Source of the DNA: Propionibacterium sp.
GTDB lineage: Bacteria; Actinomycetota; Actinomycetes; Propionibacteriales; Propionibacteriaceae
DNA: 15,562 nt
Reading direction: 5' to 3'
Assembly: GCA_012837465.1 (NCBI GenBank)
Contig: DURG01000189.1
Location: 1 to 15,562, forward strand
The notes beneath the pieces were generated by a model. That model saw only the letters and a list, made by a program, of their open reading frames with translations. It had not been told where the DNA came from and searched no databases. Shown one piece after another: positions 15,480 through 15,562 of the stretch; the stretch's first letter is position 1; each line of letters opens with the position of its first letter. The translations under genes were made by a program, and so were the position numbers.

Positions 15480-15541
15480 GGCAGTGTGAAGTTGTGCGGC
15501 TGCTCCCCCGCACAGGTTCACTCTGCCCAAGCCCCGCCGTC
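15480..15541. repeat. Hairpin repeat R4 downstream of the nuclease-like gene
   Basis: It copies R3 74 bp on: the right arm and tail 15503-15541 match R3 exactly over 39 bases. The left arm (15480-15499) pairs with the right arm 15508-15527 at 17 of 20 positions around the loop CTGCTCCC. The remaining bases to the window end show no gene. Confidence 0.85.
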
Positions 15542-15562
15542 GGCCCCAGCGAAAAAGCCGCC

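Noticed and set aside
14285..15541. Possible CRISPR array
   Set aside because: There are only two repeats on either side of a gene, they are hairpins with imperfect copies, and no set of equal-length spacers or cas gene is present.

Overview
The window is a densely coded, GC-rich stretch of an actinobacterial chromosome. The layout and protein sequences fit the Propionibacteriaceae best, but that family placement is an inference from general resemblance. It joins a run of unknown paralogs to a block of housekeeping genes and ends in a small repeat-flanked accessory gene.

Region 1 (1-6237, + strand) holds six copies of one unrecognised protein family. They lie at 1-513 (5' end cut off by the window), 510-1343, 2480-3388, 3385-4458, 4455-5513 and 5530-6237. 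All end in the same roughly 130-residue, apparently all-helical module. Its signatures are YRIExxALFD, TRxFxLxLxRWDD, AFxxAxxHAExxGLxHLP and a closing LALYYLP. In front of the module sit different N-terminal parts: a soluble domain in two copies, a soluble domain plus a two-helix membrane hairpin in two, and only a membrane hairpin in one. Neighbours are joined by 4-nt ATGA or GTGA stop/start overlaps, which suggests coupled translation and perhaps a hetero-oligomeric, membrane-anchored complex. A glutathionyl-hydroquinone-reductase-like gene (1432-2400) with its own promoter is inserted between copies two and three. This array is the best candidate for an undescribed system here.

Region 2 (6271-12730) carries housekeeping genes: a family 5 uracil-DNA glycosylase (minus), a long-form malic enzyme (plus), glutamyl-tRNA synthetase gltX (minus), a DUF4112 membrane protein (plus) and glutaminyl-tRNA synthetase glnS (plus). 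GlnRS is unusual in Actinobacteria, most of which make Gln-tRNA(Gln) with GatCAB.

Region 3 (12731-15562) has two strong hairpin terminators, then tuf (EF-Tu, minus) standing alone rather than in the usual rpsL-rpsG-fusA-tuf operon. After it comes a plus-strand gene for an AbiEi-type winged-helix plus DUF559/Vsr-like nuclease protein. Two hairpin repeats lie on each side of that gene, and one of them contains its stop codon.

A recurrent signal is a TANNNT -10 box followed by exactly six bases and then the start codon. It precedes six genes on both strands (starts at 1432, 2480, 5530, 7098 minus, 7150 and 11051) and points to leaderless transcription. No rRNA, tRNA, CRISPR array, IS element or origin was seen.
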